A DNA stretch of 64,000 nt from Nematostella vectensis (GCF_932526225.1 NC_064047.1:14142121-14206120), one strand, 5' to 3'. Counted from the first letter of the stretch, positions 11,401 through 22,700 are shown. Numbers and translations are program-made. The notes: generated by a model not told the origin, from the sequence alone.

Positions 11401-14400
11401 ACCTGAAACGGAAAGCCGCCATTACTGATCGAAATGGTTCGAAGTTACCCACTTGCTCTTCGTTGGAGAGTTGTTTACTTGCTCGTTCAGGTTGGCTTGA
11501 ATAACACGAAAATCGCAGATGTATTGAAAGTTAGCAAAACGTTTGTGAAGAAAATAAAGCGCTTATATTTTCACAGTGGCTCGATCGAGTAGCGCAAACG
11601 GCGTGGAAAAACAAGAAAGCTAGCCCGGAGGGGGTGGGTACTCCCTCATATTTGTTATACGGGTATGTGCCGCCCTTTGAGGTAGGGTGTTTTGGCTCTT
11701 GAGGTCTACGATAGGGTATCTTTTTTTCGCTTTTTGCTTGTTTTCTTGTTAGGTCTCTGGTAGAGTGGACAATGTTGTCAGTATGGCTGACCAATACACA
11801 CATTGTCGCATTAAGCGAAAAAGACAATTTATTTAAACACCATTTGATTGACAGTGAATTTCCGCTTTAATCACGACTTATTGGGTATAATTTTGAGCGG
11901 TAGGGTATGTAATTTTAGCCGTAGGTCTTTGGTAGGGTATAAAAATCGAGGATTTTTGGTCTCTATAACTCAAACACCCAGTAACCTGAACCCTCAATAA
12001 CCCGAACACCCAGTAACCCGAATCCTCAATAACCCGAATACCAAGTAACCCGAACCCTCAATAACCCGAACACCCAGTAACCCGAACCCTCAATAACCCG
12101 AACACTCAGTAACCCGAACCCTAAATAACCCGAACACCCAGTAACCCGAATCCTTAATAACTCGAACATCCAGTAACCCGAAAACTAAAAAACTCGAACA
12201 TCCTGTAACCCGAACCCTCAATAACCCGAATCCTCAATAACTCGAACACCCAGTAACCCGAATACCCAGAAACCCGAACCCACGGTAACAAGAACACTCT
12301 GTTATTCGAACATCTTCATTCGAACAACACCCCGATAACCCAATGTTTCCACATTTCTTTTGCATGATCCGTTATCGGGGCTCGACAATTGTTGTTGAAA
12401 TTTTGATCATTCATTCTCAGGAACATGTATCGATGGAATAAACAACTACACTTGCCGATGTCACGTGGGCTATAAAGGCGCCCTATGTGATGAGAAAGAG
12501 CGCATTTGTGGCGAAGACACGTGTTACCCAGGAGTTAAGTGCAGAGAAATCCCGGATGGTGTGTTGTGTCGATCGTGTCCTGACGGTCTTATTGGCGACG
12601 GGAAGACGTGTATAGGTACCAAGGCTAAGTTAAACGGCGTATATATAGATATCTGATCCATTTTATTAAGTAATGAATATCTATTACTGCTTAATTACTT
12701 TTTTGTACAGCCCCTGTAACAACAACTCGACCACAGAGCACACAAGACCGTGACCACACAAATGGTAATGACCATCCGTTTTCTTGTCCTTCTGTCTGTC
12801 TGTCTCGTATATTCGAGGGCGAGTTATCCTTTAACCTCTGCTATAATGTTAGTCCTGATTGATATTTAAGCTCAAGAGAGTACACCATCTGGTCCTACGA
12901 CACAAACTCCTACCGATACTCTTCCAGGCATGGGTAAGTCTCATTATCATTCATCAATATAGACCAAAATGTCAAAACCAAAAATATCTACCATAAAATT
13001 TTAAAAACAAAAAAAGACCCCATATTGTACCGGTACGACTATCATCATCTCGAAATGAAATCCTTTTCTAGACCACTTTTCACAGGTTATATTAACATAA
13101 ATAAGTTTGGACGTAAAACTTTCGTAAAGTTGCCTTGTGATATTACCACCCTAAAATTGGTTTACCCCAAAGTCATCTCTTAAACGAATCCAGGAGTCAT
13201 TTGGCTTAATGCCCAAATTAGCCGATTCAAGGTAAATAACCTAAAATGACATAAGGTGTTAAAATTTACGGAGAATAACTTGCCTACACTCGAGCAAAGT
13301 GCAACAGGTGCAAGCGAAGGATTTTTCTTGCGTTTACGTTCGACTGGTTTTCACGCTCGCGCTCAAGTTCTTACATAAGTTCAGGGTCTCGAAGCTTCAT
13401 AAAGCCAGCGTTCTCGTCTGTTCCGCCCAGGCATCTGATAGCTAGGTTATAATAAGTCATTGTAATGTCACGGGGGGTTCGCGACAACGTAGACAAGATA
13501 ACAGCGTAGATTGGTACTTGCTTAATTCCGTCAGTCCTGGTTCCTCCGGGTCTTCTGCTTTAATTCTACCTTTCTCTGCCTCCCTTTTTATGCGTGCACT
13601 TCCTATTGAACCGTATAGCTGTGACTATAGCTGACTATTCTATGCTGTGCTTGTTATAGCTGTGACTAGCTGACTATTCTATGCCGTGCTTGCTATAGCT
13701 GTGACTATAGCTGACTATTCTATACCGTGCTTGTTATAGCTGTGACTATAGCTGACTATTCTATGCCGTTCTGGTTATAGCTGTGACTATTGCTGACTAT
13801 TCTATGCTGTGCTTGTTATAGCTGTGACTATAGCTGACTATTCTATGCCGTTCTGGTTATAGATGTGACTATAGCTGACTATTCTATGCCGTGCTTGTTA
13901 TAGCTGTGACATAGCTGACCCTTCTATACCGTGCTTGTTATCGCTGTGACTATAGCTGACTATTCTATGCCGTGCTTGTTATAGCTGTGACTATAGCTGA
14001 CTATTCTATGCCGTGCTTGTTATAGCTGTGACTATAGCTGACTATTCTATGCCGTGCTTGTTATCGCTGTGACTATAGCTGACTATTCTATGCCGTGCTT
14101 GTTATAGCTGTGACTATAGCTGACTATTCTATGCTGTGCTTGATATAGCTGTGAATATAGCTGACTATTCTATGCTGTGCTTGTTATAGCTGTGACTATA
14201 GCTGACTATTCTATGCTGTGCTTGTTATAGCTGTGACTATAGCTGACTATTCTATGCCGTGCTTGTTATAGCTGTGACTATAGCTGACTATTCTATGCCG
14301 TGCTTGTTATAGCTGTGACTATAGCTGACTATTCTATGCTGTGCTTGTTATAGCTGTGACTATAGCTGACAATTCTATGCCGTGCTTGTTATAGCTGTGA

Positions 14401-16944
14401 CTATAGCTGACTATTCTATGCTGTGCTTGTTATAGCTGTGACTATAGCTGACTATTATATGCCGTGCTTGTTATAGCTGTGACTTCTAGCTGACTATTCT
14501 ATTTCGTGCTTGTTATAGCTGTGACTATAGCTGACTATTCTATGCCATGCTTGTTATAGCTGTGACTATAGCTGACTATTCTACGCCGTGCTTGTTATAG
14601 CTGCCACTATAGCTGATTATTCTATTCCGTGCTTGTTATAGCTGTGACTATAACTGACTATTCTATGCCGTGCTTGTTCTAGCTGTGACTATAGCTGACT
14701 ATTCTATTTCGTGCTTGTTATAGCTGTGACTATAGCTGACTATTCTATGCCATGCTTGTTATATAGCTGTGACTATAGCTGACTATTCTATGCCGTGCTT
14801 GTTATAGCTGTGACTATAGCTGACTATTCTATGCCGTGCTTGTTATAGCTGTCACTATAGCTGACTATTCTATGCCGTGCTTGTTATAGCTGTGACTATA
14901 GCTGACTATTCTATGATGTGCTTGTTATAGCTGTGACTATAGCTGACTATTCTATGCTGTGCTTGTTATATAGCTGTGACTATAGCTGACTATTCTATGG
15001 CGTGCTTGTTATAGCTGTGACTTCTAGCTGACTATTCTATGCCGTGCTTGTTATAGCTGTGACTATAACTGACTATTCTATGCCGTGCTTGTTATAGCTG
15101 TGACTATAGCTGACTATTCTATGCTGTGCTTGTTATAGCTATGACTATAGCTGACTATTCTATGCCGTGCTTGTTATAGCTGTGACTATAGCTGACTATT
15201 CTATGCTGTGCTTGTTATAGCTATGACTATAGCTGACTATTCTATGCCATGCTTGTTATAGCTGTGACTATAGCTGACTATTCTACGCCGTGCTTGTTAT
15301 AGCTGCCACTATAGCTGATTATTCTATTCCGTGCTTGTTATAGCTGTGACTATAACTGACTATTCTATGCCGTGCTTGTTCTAGCTGTGACTATAGCTGA
15401 CTATTCTATTTCGTGCTTGTTATAGCTGTGACTATAGCTGACTATTCTATGCCATGCTTGTTATATAGCTGTGACTATAGCTGACTATTCTATGCCGTGC
15501 TTGTTATAGCTGTGACTATAGCTGACTATTCTATGCCGTGCTTGTTATAGCTGTCACTTTAGCTGACTATTCTATGCCGTGCTTGTTATAGCTGTGACTA
15601 TAGCTGACTATTCTATGATGTGCTTGTTATAGCTGTGACTATAGCTGACTATTCTATGCTGTGCTTGTTATATAGCTGTGACTATAGCTGACTATTCTAT
15701 GGCGTGCTTGTTATAGCTGTGACTTCTAGCTGACTATTCTATGCCGTGCTTGTTATAGCTGTGACTATAACTGACTATTCTATGCCGTGCTTGTTATAGC
15801 TGTGACTATAGCTGACTATTCTATGCTGTGCTTGTTATAGCTATGACTATAGCTGACTATTCTATGCCGTGCTTGTTATAGCTGTGACTATAGCTGACTA
15901 TTCTATGCTGTGCTTGTTATAGCTATGACTATAGCTGACTATTCTATGCCGTGCTTGTTATAGCTGTGACTATAACTGACTATTCTATTTCGTGCTTGTT
16001 ATAGCTGTGACTATAGCTGACTATTCTATGCTGTGCTTGTTATAGCTATGACTATAGCTGACTATTCTATGCCGTGCTTGTTATAGCTGTGACTATAGCT
16101 GACTATTTTATTTCGTGCTTGTTATAGCTGTGACTATAGCTGACTATTACAAAGTAATTTTCTTTGTGCCGGAAAAGGTGAAAGCCGTTCCCTTTGCGGA
16201 AAGGACGGGTGTTGGAAAATATAATTTAGGAGGATGAAAGGATCTCTTGATGTAAGCAGATGCTTGGAGTTCTTAAAATGATAATATTGATTAAAGCGAC
16301 AAAAGACGTTCTTTGAGGTAAAGCAGATGCTTTAAATCCTTAGCATAAATAGTAATTGGCAATTCAGGCAATGGTGTCAACGAAGTAAATGGGACATGAG
16401 ATACCATGTAAAATTTCTATGCCCTTTTGTTGGGAAAGTGCTTACGCGACATTCCTTTGAGCTCTCAATAGAAATTATTATGTCAGTCACTTGACAATAG
16501 TTGCGTGAAAGTAACATCGAAACAATTTATTATTTTATTTCAGGTAAAAAGCCAGCCAAGCAGGCCTCAGGCACTGTTACTATAGTAACCATAGTTTCTG
16601 CTTGCTCCGCGGGTGGCCTCATAATCATCGGTCTCATCTCCTGGCGCGTACGCAAATACATGAAAAACAGAAAACGGATTCATTCCACCGAAGGTATCAA
16701 GGCTGATGATGCGGATCACTGCTATGACAACCCCATTGAAATGACACCGAGGGCGGCAGACTCGGACCACACTTACGAGGAGGTGGGCCAATCATCTACA
16801 TACGAGTCCCTGAAGCCTGTCGCGGGCCCCCCACATGATGCTGCCAAACAAAAAGTTTCTGAGCATGCGCAAAGCAACGCATATCAGGAATTTGAGAAGC
16901 GCCCTGCGGCGAATTATCAAGATCTGGTCCACTGGAAGTACTGA
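5286..16944 (+). CDS. VWDE-like transmembrane protein, 3' half of gene, copy 1 (5' exons missing)
   Basis: Exons: 5286-5418, 7141-7271, 7344-7601, 8575-8689, 10473-10886, 12421-12615, 12711-12764, 12871-12933 and 16544-16944. All junctions are GT-AG and in phase except between the first two, where a short exon may be missed. The order is EGF, two Cys-rich modules, a third short Cys module, an Ig/cadherin-like domain with EGF, EGF pair, Thr/Pro stalk, one membrane segment and a cytoplasmic tail with five tyrosine motifs. This suggests a type I cell-surface protein. The upstream signal peptide, D8C-like and vWD exons seen in the paralogue at 39780 are absent: block A lies directly upstream. Unless it uses another start, this is a 5'-truncated paralogue. 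Family assignment is by recognition of domain order, not a search. Confidence 0.75.
5388..5712 (+). repeat. 51-52-bp array of exon end plus 5' splice site, copy 1
   Basis: Six donors of the form GG|GTAGGT (one preceded by TGG) lie at 5419, 5471, 5522, 5574, 5626 and 5678. Each is preceded by a copy of the exon tail reading roughly TCAATCGACACAGTACCAGA. The first is the real exon boundary; the rest are in the intron. Reading past the first donor meets a stop, so later donors would not extend the protein. Confidence 0.9.
6180..6335. repeat. 22-23-bp intronic repeat, copy 1
   Basis: Seven degenerate units of ATATGGTAATGACCCTCAAAC in an intron. The matching array in copy 2 is at about 59473-59612. 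Confidence 0.85.
6430..6834 (-). mobile_element. 5'-truncated non-LTR retrotransposon tail
   Basis: On the minus strand a 67-codon frame (6601-6804) ends with a typical C-terminus of a LINE-type reverse transcriptase protein: YNTRNK, RLPSVKRNWGKQ, and a closing FKRSISQFL. It is followed by about 170 bases of 3' tail ending in an (ATT)n tract at 6430. The element sits inside a CATCAC microsatellite and is absent from the matching place in copy 2 (about 59727), so it inserted after the duplication or was lost from the other copy. The 5' end is truncated, as is usual for such copies. The clade (CR1/L2-like or other) is not determined. Confidence 0.75.
6835..6990. repeat. CATCAC microsatellite, copy 1
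   Basis: A nearly pure (CATCAC)n tract grading into (CAT)n. It yields MVMVMV, GDGDGD and HHHH frames that are not genes. Confidence 0.97.
7141..7271 (+). CDS. Cys-rich (VDG/GLCDIRR) exon, copy 1
   Basis: The exon encodes DGSPRIHDGGLCDIRR, a CKKTNIFGDGF segment and SENLTCH, and ends at AAG|GTGAAA. This Cys-rich motif occurs in VWDE-like proteins after the first EGF. I chose the acceptor ATTAAAG because the frame upstream has poor splice consensus; an alternative acceptor at 7111-7112 would add YLSSQCVIKV. Neither fits the phase in which the EGF exon ends. There are two amino-acid differences from copy 2. Confidence 0.65.
7344..7601 (+). CDS. Cys-rich (VYGNNW) exon, copy 1
   Basis: An exact 86-codon exon (phase 0 on both sides) between ATATCAG and donor AGG|GTATGT. 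It carries FGVKCSLPDPP and CMRCSKTG. Copy 1 has TTT (Phe) where copy 2 has TGT (Cys) near codon 83, so a cysteine likely to form a disulfide is missing here. Nearly all differences between the copies change the protein. Confidence 0.75.
8575..8689 (+). CDS. CLINGHC exon, short Cys module, copy 1
   Basis: After the acceptor TGTTTTAG the exon reads HDSCLINGHCFAQND, then EWCRQCQPDT and FTWSRRK, and ends AAAG|GTAAAA in phase 1. The C-x-I-x-G-x-C-(x)n-C-x-x-C pattern is a short disulfide module common in VWDE and nidogen-like proteins. Phases agree with the exons on both sides. In copy 2 this exon is split by an insertion. Confidence 0.75.
8662..10168 (+). repeat. 41-bp array of exon end plus 5' splice site, copy 1
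   Basis: About 36 units of TTTACATGGAACAGGCGTAA AG|GTAAAACGCAAACAGTCAG. The first unit begins inside the coding exon (FTWSRRK codons) and includes its real donor; the others repeat it in the intron. Variant units recur with a spacing of about 410 bases (ten units), for example near 8902 and 9311, which shows block duplication. Since 41 is not a multiple of three the array is not coding. Confidence 0.93.
10473..10886 (+). CDS. Ig/cadherin-like domain plus EGF exon
   Basis: The exon opens with NSPPVFTTLPVQFALVGENL and LQIEALDPDNRPVTYSL, the pattern of Ig-like or cadherin-like domains of the He_PIG type. It continues into an EGF domain (CPCQHGGTC, YECACPAGFNGSRCE) and the start of a calcium-binding EGF (DIDDCQPSLCVNG). 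It is in phase 1 at both ends and agrees with its neighbours. It probably acts extracellularly as part of a cell-surface chain. Confidence 0.82.
10887..12420 (+). other. Intron with a 32-bp repeat at 11965-12300
   Basis: The intron holds about ten units of ATAACCCGAACACCCAGTAA CCCGAACCCTCA, itself a dimer of a 16-base motif. I see no gene in the remaining part; a minus-strand frame at 11531-11827 has no recognisable features. Confidence 0.75.
12421..12615 (+). CDS. EGF exon pair
   Basis: The exon finishes the calcium-binding EGF (GTCIDGINNYTCRCHVGYKG) and adds a second one of the COMP/thrombospondin style (CGEDTCYPGVKC, CPDGLIGDGKTC). It enters with two bases of a codon and leaves after one, matching both neighbours. 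Confidence 0.82.
12711..12764 (+). CDS. Thr/Pro-rich stalk mini-exon 1
   Basis: A 54-base exon between TTTTGTACAG and AATG|GTAATG, encoding PVTTTRPQSTQDRDHTN. It is probably an O-glycosylated stalk. Phase agrees on both sides. Confidence 0.6.
12871..12933 (+). CDS. Thr/Pro-rich stalk mini-exon 2
   Basis: A 63-base exon encoding QESTPSGPTTQTPTDTLPGM, ending at ATGG|GTAAGT. Phase fits the stalk exon before it and the membrane exon after it. The acceptor (TTTAAG) is weak. Confidence 0.55.
13610..16148. repeat. 41-bp minisatellite in the last intron, about 62 units
   Basis: The unit contains TATAGCTGTGACTATAGCTG ACTATTCTATGCCGTGCTTGT. Patterned variants (for example CTTGTTCTAGC near 14672 and again near 15374) recur with a spacing of about 0.7 kb, so a block of about 17 units has been duplicated. 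Two and a half units occur in reverse orientation at 17022-17117. Confidence 0.95.
16544..16944 (+). CDS. Transmembrane and cytoplasmic-tail exon
   Basis: After TTATTTCAG the exon encodes a hydrophobic segment (VTIVTIVSACSAGGLIIIG LI) followed by a basic stop-transfer stretch (WRVRKYMKNRKR) and a tail of about 100 residues ending at TGA 16942. The tail has tyrosines in CYDNP, TYEEV, TYESL, AYQEF and NYQDL. The spacing YEEV-x5-YESL and YQEF-x7-YQDL resembles ITAM-like or SH2-docking motifs. This suggests a signalling receptor. Orthology of the tail is unknown. Confidence 0.85.
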
Positions 16945-17637
16945 ACACAAAACTGGCATACTGAACACTGAACACAGCTATTCAAACCGCCACACTGAAC
17001 AAAGCTATAACCAACACAGCATAGAATAGTCAGCTATAGTCACAGCTATAACAAGCACGAAATAGAATAGTCAGCTATAGTCACAGCTATAAAAAGCACA
17101 ACATAGAATAGTCTTATGGTTCTGACTTGACTTCTGATTTTTCAGATGCATATCGTACGTAGCCATAGTTTTTTTTTTACTAAGAGCTTATCGCAGTCCG
17201 TGACAATTTCGGGGCCGAATCCGGCGATCCGCGAATCTATTCACCCCCCCCCCCCCCCCCCCCCCGATTATGGATTGATAAGGCCGCGTATTTATGGTTA
17301 GTTGGTGAGGGTTAACTTTTTAGCAGCCGCCAAGGTCTGTATAAACATTTTAACTTTCTCATTATTCAGTCTTAGGTGAGTGTTGTCCAGTAATGGATTT
17401 ATTAACCATGAAATAGTGTGAACACGTATGCGTGTGGATGTAATTCTGATTAGGGCATTTTTTTAATAAAAGAGAAAAAGGACTTTTAGTACAATCGATG
17501 ATTTTGACAAAGAGCCTCACACATATTGCCCCCCACCCCACCCCCTCCTACGCATACAGTGCAAGCCTGGGTTTAGTACAAATTCCATGTGTCAAGAACT
17601 TCCCCTGATATCAAGGGTATCCTCCTGTCGCCCCCTA
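16945..17637. other. 3' flank with inverted satellite copies and poly-C
   Basis: Probable 3' UTR and intergenic DNA. At 17022-17117 there are about 2.3 units of the 41-bp satellite in reverse orientation. A run of about 25 C lies at 17242-17266. An AATAAA at 17465 could be a polyadenylation signal. Confidence 0.55.
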
Positions 17638-19165
17638 CCCGCTCCAGGTTCGTCTTGTCGCTCCTTTCTCTTCTCTCCCGCACCCTACCCCCTCCGACGC
17701 CGTGGGTTCGTCTTATCGCTCCTTGCTCTTCTCTCCCGCACCCTACCCCTTCCGAAGACGTGGGTTCGTCTTATCGCTCAATGCTCTTCTCTCCCGCACC
17801 CTACCCCCTCCGACGCCGTGGGTTCGTATTATCGCTCCTTGCTCTTCCCTCCTGCACCCTACCCCCTCCGACGCCGTGGGTTCGTCTTATCGCTGCTTGC
17901 TCTTCACTCCCGCACCCTACCCCCTCCGACGCCGTGGGTTCGTCTTATCGCTCCTTTCTCTTCTCTCCCGCACCCTACCCCCTCCGACGCCGTGGGTTCG
18001 TGTTATCGCTCCTTGCTCTTCCCTCCCGCACCCTACCCCCTCCGACGCCGTGGGTTCGTCTTATCGCTCCTTGCTCTTCCCTCCCGCAACCTACCCCCTC
18101 CGACGCCGTGGGTTCGTCTTATCGCTGCTTGCTCTTCACTCCCGCACCCTACCCCTTCCGACGCCGTGGGTTCGTGTTATCGCTCCTTGCTCTTTACTCC
18201 CGCACCCTACCCCCTCCGACGCCATGGGTTCGTCTTATCGCTCCTTGCTCTTCCCTCCCGCACCCTACCCCCTCCGACGCCGTGGGTTCGTCTTATCGCT
18301 CCTTGCTCTTCCCTCCCGCAACCTACCCCCTCCGACGCCGTGGGTTCGTCTTATCGCTCCTTGCTCTTCCCTCCCGCAACCTACCCCCTCCGACGCCGTG
18401 GGTTCGTCTTATCGCTCCTTGCTCTTCCCTCCCGCACCCTACCCCTTCCGACGCCGTGGGTTCGTCTTATCGCTCCTTTCTCTTCTCTCCCGCACCCTAC
18501 CCCCTCCGACGCCGTGGGTTCGTCTTATCGCTCCTTGCTCTTCCCCCCCCCCGCACCCTACCCCCTCCAACGCCGTGGGTTCGTCTTATCGCTCCTTGCT
18601 CTTCCCTCCCGCACCCTACCCCCTCCGACGCCGTGGGTTCGTCTTATCGCTCCTTGCTCTTCCCTCCCGCAACCTACCCCCTCCGACGCCGTGGGTTCGT
18701 CTTATCGCTCCTTGCTCTTCCCTCCCGCAACCTACCCCCTCCGACGCCGTGGGTTCGTCTTATCGCTCCTTGCTCTTCCCTCCCGCACCCTACCCCTTCC
18801 GACGCCGTGGGTTCGTCTTATCGCTCCTTGCTCTTCCCTCCCGCACCCTACCCCTTCCGACGCCGTGGGTTCGTGTTATCGCTCCTTGCTCTTTACTCCC
18901 GCACCCTACCCCCTCCGACGCCATGGGTTCGTCTTATCGCTCCTTGCTCTTCCGTCCCGCACCCTACCACCTCCGACACCGTTGGTTCGTCTTATCGCCC
19001 CTTGCTCTTCACTCCCGCACCCTACCTCCTCCGACGCCGTGGGTTCGTCTTATCGCCCCTTGCTCTTCCCTCCCGCACCCTACCCTCTCCGACGCCGTGG
19101 GTTCGTCTTATCGCTCCTTGCTCTTCACTCCCGCACCCTACCCCTTCCGACGCCGTGTGTTCCTC
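17638..19165. repeat. 58-bp minisatellite, about 26 units
   Basis: The unit includes CTCCGACGCCGTGGGTTCGT CTTATCGCTCCTTGCTCTTC and CCTCCCGCACCCTACCCC. Since 58 leaves a remainder of one when divided by three, three units make 58 codons and all three plus-strand frames stay open for more than 500 codons. Those proteins are artefacts. No splice sites or start context mark it as coding. Confidence 0.95.
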
Positions 19166-19630
19166 AAATCGGTGTTTGCTCTTCCCTTCCCGTTCGTGTT
19201 ATTACTCTTTATTCTTGCATTTTTCTGATGCACCAGATCTTAGATTTGGAATCGTTCGTTGAAATTACCACAATTTTATCGTAACTATGTTAAAAGATAT
19301 TAAAATAAATCCCCTTTCTCAGTCTGTGCTAACTTCTCTCTCTGCCAAGAGCATTTTTATGAGAAATCGGTCTTTGTAGCGTGAAGATTTTGGTCTGTTT
19401 TCTTTTTTTTCCGGAATTTCAAAATAGAACTCCTAAAAAACATTTGAATCGGTGTGGATGTGAATGCTAGCTTAGGCAAATACCTTAAAGAGACTTTATA
19501 AAAACTGCTGGAACATTGGTGCTCTATACATTGTAAACATTTTAACAGCTTCTTGTTCTATATTGAGCGAAAAAAAAACGCCAAATAAGCAAAGAATCAT
19601 CAAAAGATGAACAAAATTTTGAGCAGAGTT
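19166..19630. other. Spacer between the 58-bp array and eL24
   Basis: No gene or repeat is recognised here. Confidence 0.5.
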
Positions 19631-19636
19631 TTATTA
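19631..19636 (-). promoter_or_regulatory. Polyadenylation signal of eL24
   Basis: AATAAA on the minus strand, 27 bases downstream of the eL24 stop codon. Confidence 0.65.
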
Positions 19637-19662
19637 GGGTAATTTACAGAGCAGTGCCAAGC

Positions 19663-19754
19663 TTATCGCTTGCCTCCCACACGAGGCTTGGCAGCCATCT
19701 GCTTGACATTCTTCTGAGCCTTCTGTCGTTGGGCAGCGGGTTGGGCAGTTATTG
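19663..19754 (-). CDS. RPL24: eL24 last exon
   Basis: After the minus-strand acceptor CCTTTGCAG it reads [18 protein letters not shown], then [11 protein letters not shown] and TAA. Confidence 0.85.
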
Positions 19755-22700
19755 CTGCAAAGGAGTCAAAAGGTTTATAAATACAACAGGACCCCAAAAG
19801 CAAGCATACATACCTAAATCTGTCACTTTTTTGCGGAATACTAAAGTTTTAGTAGAACTTCTAATAGAGAATGTACGTACGGAGGTGTCTCGTATTAATA
19901 TCCTCAATAAAAACGTATCCTGCAATCCACAAAAAAAATGGAAACTTGGCTGAGTAACACATTTCCTCCTTCTCCCCCATCTAATACTGGTTAAAAGTGT
20001 TTCTTTAGCTTTAAATGCCCTTGCAGTCAGATGATCAAGTACATATGCTCCAATATTCAGAAGGGGAGAGGGGTTCAACTTAGTTTGACCTAGATTGTAG
20101 AATCATCTTTTCACAGGTGAAAATAGTGCTTGTGTTTGTGTTTGTTTCTCAGAACATCATGTCTTCATCAATAAGTAACCCTCAAACAATGTAGGCAATG
20201 ATAATTTATCACAGAAACACGACACTGACAAACATATGCACAAGATCGGGTCTAAAGCAGGTGTGCAGTGTAGGGGTATATATGGGGTACACAGCTTTGG
20301 GTGTGTACCAAGGGTGCAAAGCTATGGGGTGTATACTGGGTAGACAGATTTGGGTGTGTACCAAGGGTGCAAAGCTATGGGGTGTATATAGGGTAGACAG
20401 CTTTGGGTGTGTACCAAGGGTGCAAAGCTATGGGGTGTATACTGGGTAGACAGATTTGGGTGTGTACCAAGGGTGCAAAGTTATGGGGTGTATACTGGGT
20501 AGAAAGATTTGGGTGTGTACCAAGGGTGCAAAGTTATTGGGTGTATACAGGGTAGACAGATTTGGGTGTGTACCAAGGGTGTAAAGCTATGGGGTGTATA
20601 CTGGGTAGACAGATTTGGGTGTGTACCAAGGGTGCAAAGCTATGGGGTGTATACAGGGTACACAGATTTGGGCGTGTACCAAGGGTGCAAAGCTATGGGG
20701 TGTATACAGAGTAGACAGATTTGGGTGTGTACCAAGGGTGCAAAGCTATGGGGTGTATACTGGGTCGAAAGATTTGGGTGTGTACCAAGGGTGCAAAGCT
20801 ATGGGGTGTATACTGGGTAGACAGATTTGGGTGTGTACCAAGGGTGCAAAGCTATGGGGTGTATACTGGGTAGACAGATTTGGGTGTGTACCAAGGGTGC
20901 AAAGCTATGGGGTGTATACTGGGTAGACAGATTTGGGTGTGTACCAAGGGTGCAAAGCTATGGGGTGTATACTGGGTAGACAGATTTGGGTGTGTACCAA
21001 GGGTGCAAAGCTATGGGGTGTATATAGGGTAGACAGCTTTGGGTGTGTACCAAGGGTGCAAAGCTATGGGATGTATGCTGGGTAGACAGATTTGGGTGTG
21101 TATCAAGGGTGCAAAGTTATGGGGTGTATACTGGGTAGAAAGATTTGGGTGTGTACCAAGGGTGCAAAGTTATTGGGTGTATACAGGGTAGACAGATTTG
21201 GGTGTGTACCAAGGGTGCAAAGCTATGGGGTGTATACTGGGTAGACAGATTTGTGTGTGTACCAAGGGTGCAAAGCTATGGGGTGTATACAGGGTACACA
21301 GATTTGGGCGTGTACCAAGGGTGCAAAGCTATGGGGTGTATACAGAGTAGACAGATTTGGGTGTGTACCAAGGGTGCAAAGTTATGGGGTGTATACTGGG
21401 TAGAAAGATTTGGGTGTGTACCAAGGGTGCAAAGTTATTGGGTGTATACAGGGTAGACAGATTTGGGTGTGTACCAAGGGTGTAAAGCTATGGGGTGTAT
21501 ACTGGGTAGACAGATTTGGGTGTGTACCAAGGGTGCAAAGCTATGGGGTGTATACAGGGTACACAGATTTGGGCGTGTACCAAGGGTGCAAAGCTATGGG
21601 GTGTATACAGAGTAGACAGATTTGGGTGTGTACCAAGGGTGCAAAGCTATGGGGTGTATACTGGGTCGAAAGATTTGGGTGTGTACCAAGGGTGCAAAGC
21701 TATGGGGTGTATACTGGGTAGACAGATTTGGGTGTGTACCAAGGGTGCAAAGCTATGGGGTGTATACTGGGTAGACAGATTTGGGTGTGTACCAAGGGTG
21801 CAAAGCTATGGGGTGTATACTGGGTAGACAGATTTGGGTGTGTACCAAGGGTGCAAAGCTATGGGGTGTATACTGGGTAGACAGATTTGGGTGTGTACCA
21901 AGGGTGCAAAGCTATGGGGTGTATATAGGGTAGACAGCTTTGGGTGTGTACCAAGGGTGCAAAGCTATGGGATGTATGCTGGGTAGACAGATTTGGGTGT
22001 GTATCAAGGGTGCAAAGTTATGGGGTGTATACTGGGTAGAAAGATTTGGGTGTGTACCAAGGGTGCAAAGTTATTGGGTGTATACAGGGTAGACAGATTT
22101 GGGTGTGTACCAAGGGTGCAAAGCTATGGGGTGTATACTGGGTAGACAGATTTGTGTGTGTACCAAGGGTGCAAAGCTATGGGGTGTATACAGGGTACAC
22201 AGATTTGGGCGTGTACCAAGGGTGCAAAGCTATGGGGTGTATACAGAGTAGACAGATTTGGGTGTGTACCAAGGGTGCAAAGCTATGGGGTGTATACAGA
22301 ATCAAACTAGAGAATCCTCTTTTTGCTATCATTAAAGGGCGTCGCATTACGCATGATCCAGGTTATAATCTCAGATCTAAATCTAAATCTTATCAGAGGC
22401 ATACTAATACGAGTCGTTTCAACGAGTTTGTTACTGTTAAATATGCTAATTACATTTGATTAATTGTACTTTAATTGTATTGCTTACTTGTATCTCTGAC
22501 TCACCTGTAATCCAGTCTATACTGCGAAAGGTTGAATTAAACTCATTATTATTATTACACAGATTTGGGTGTGTACCAAGGGTGCAAAGCTATGGGGTGT
22601 ATACAGGGTAGACAGATTTGGGTGTGTACCAAGGGTGCAAAGCTATGGGGTGTATAAAGGGTAGACAGATTTGGGTGTGTACCAAGGGTGCAAAGCTATG

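Noticed and set aside
11965..12300. Interstitial telomere repeats
   Set aside because: AACCCGAACACC and AACCCTCA units resemble CCCTAA only superficially; no run of true TTAGGG/CCCTAA is present.
17587..19284. Three overlapping Pro/Leu-rich proteins of 508-565 codons
   Set aside because: All three frames are open because the unit is 58 bases, so three units make 58 codons. No codon bias, splice or domain evidence.
20050..20180. C/D box snoRNA in the eL24 intron
   Set aside because: On the minus strand TTGATGA near 20170 and CTGA near 20060 occur, but the C box is imperfect, the distance is long and there is no terminal stem.
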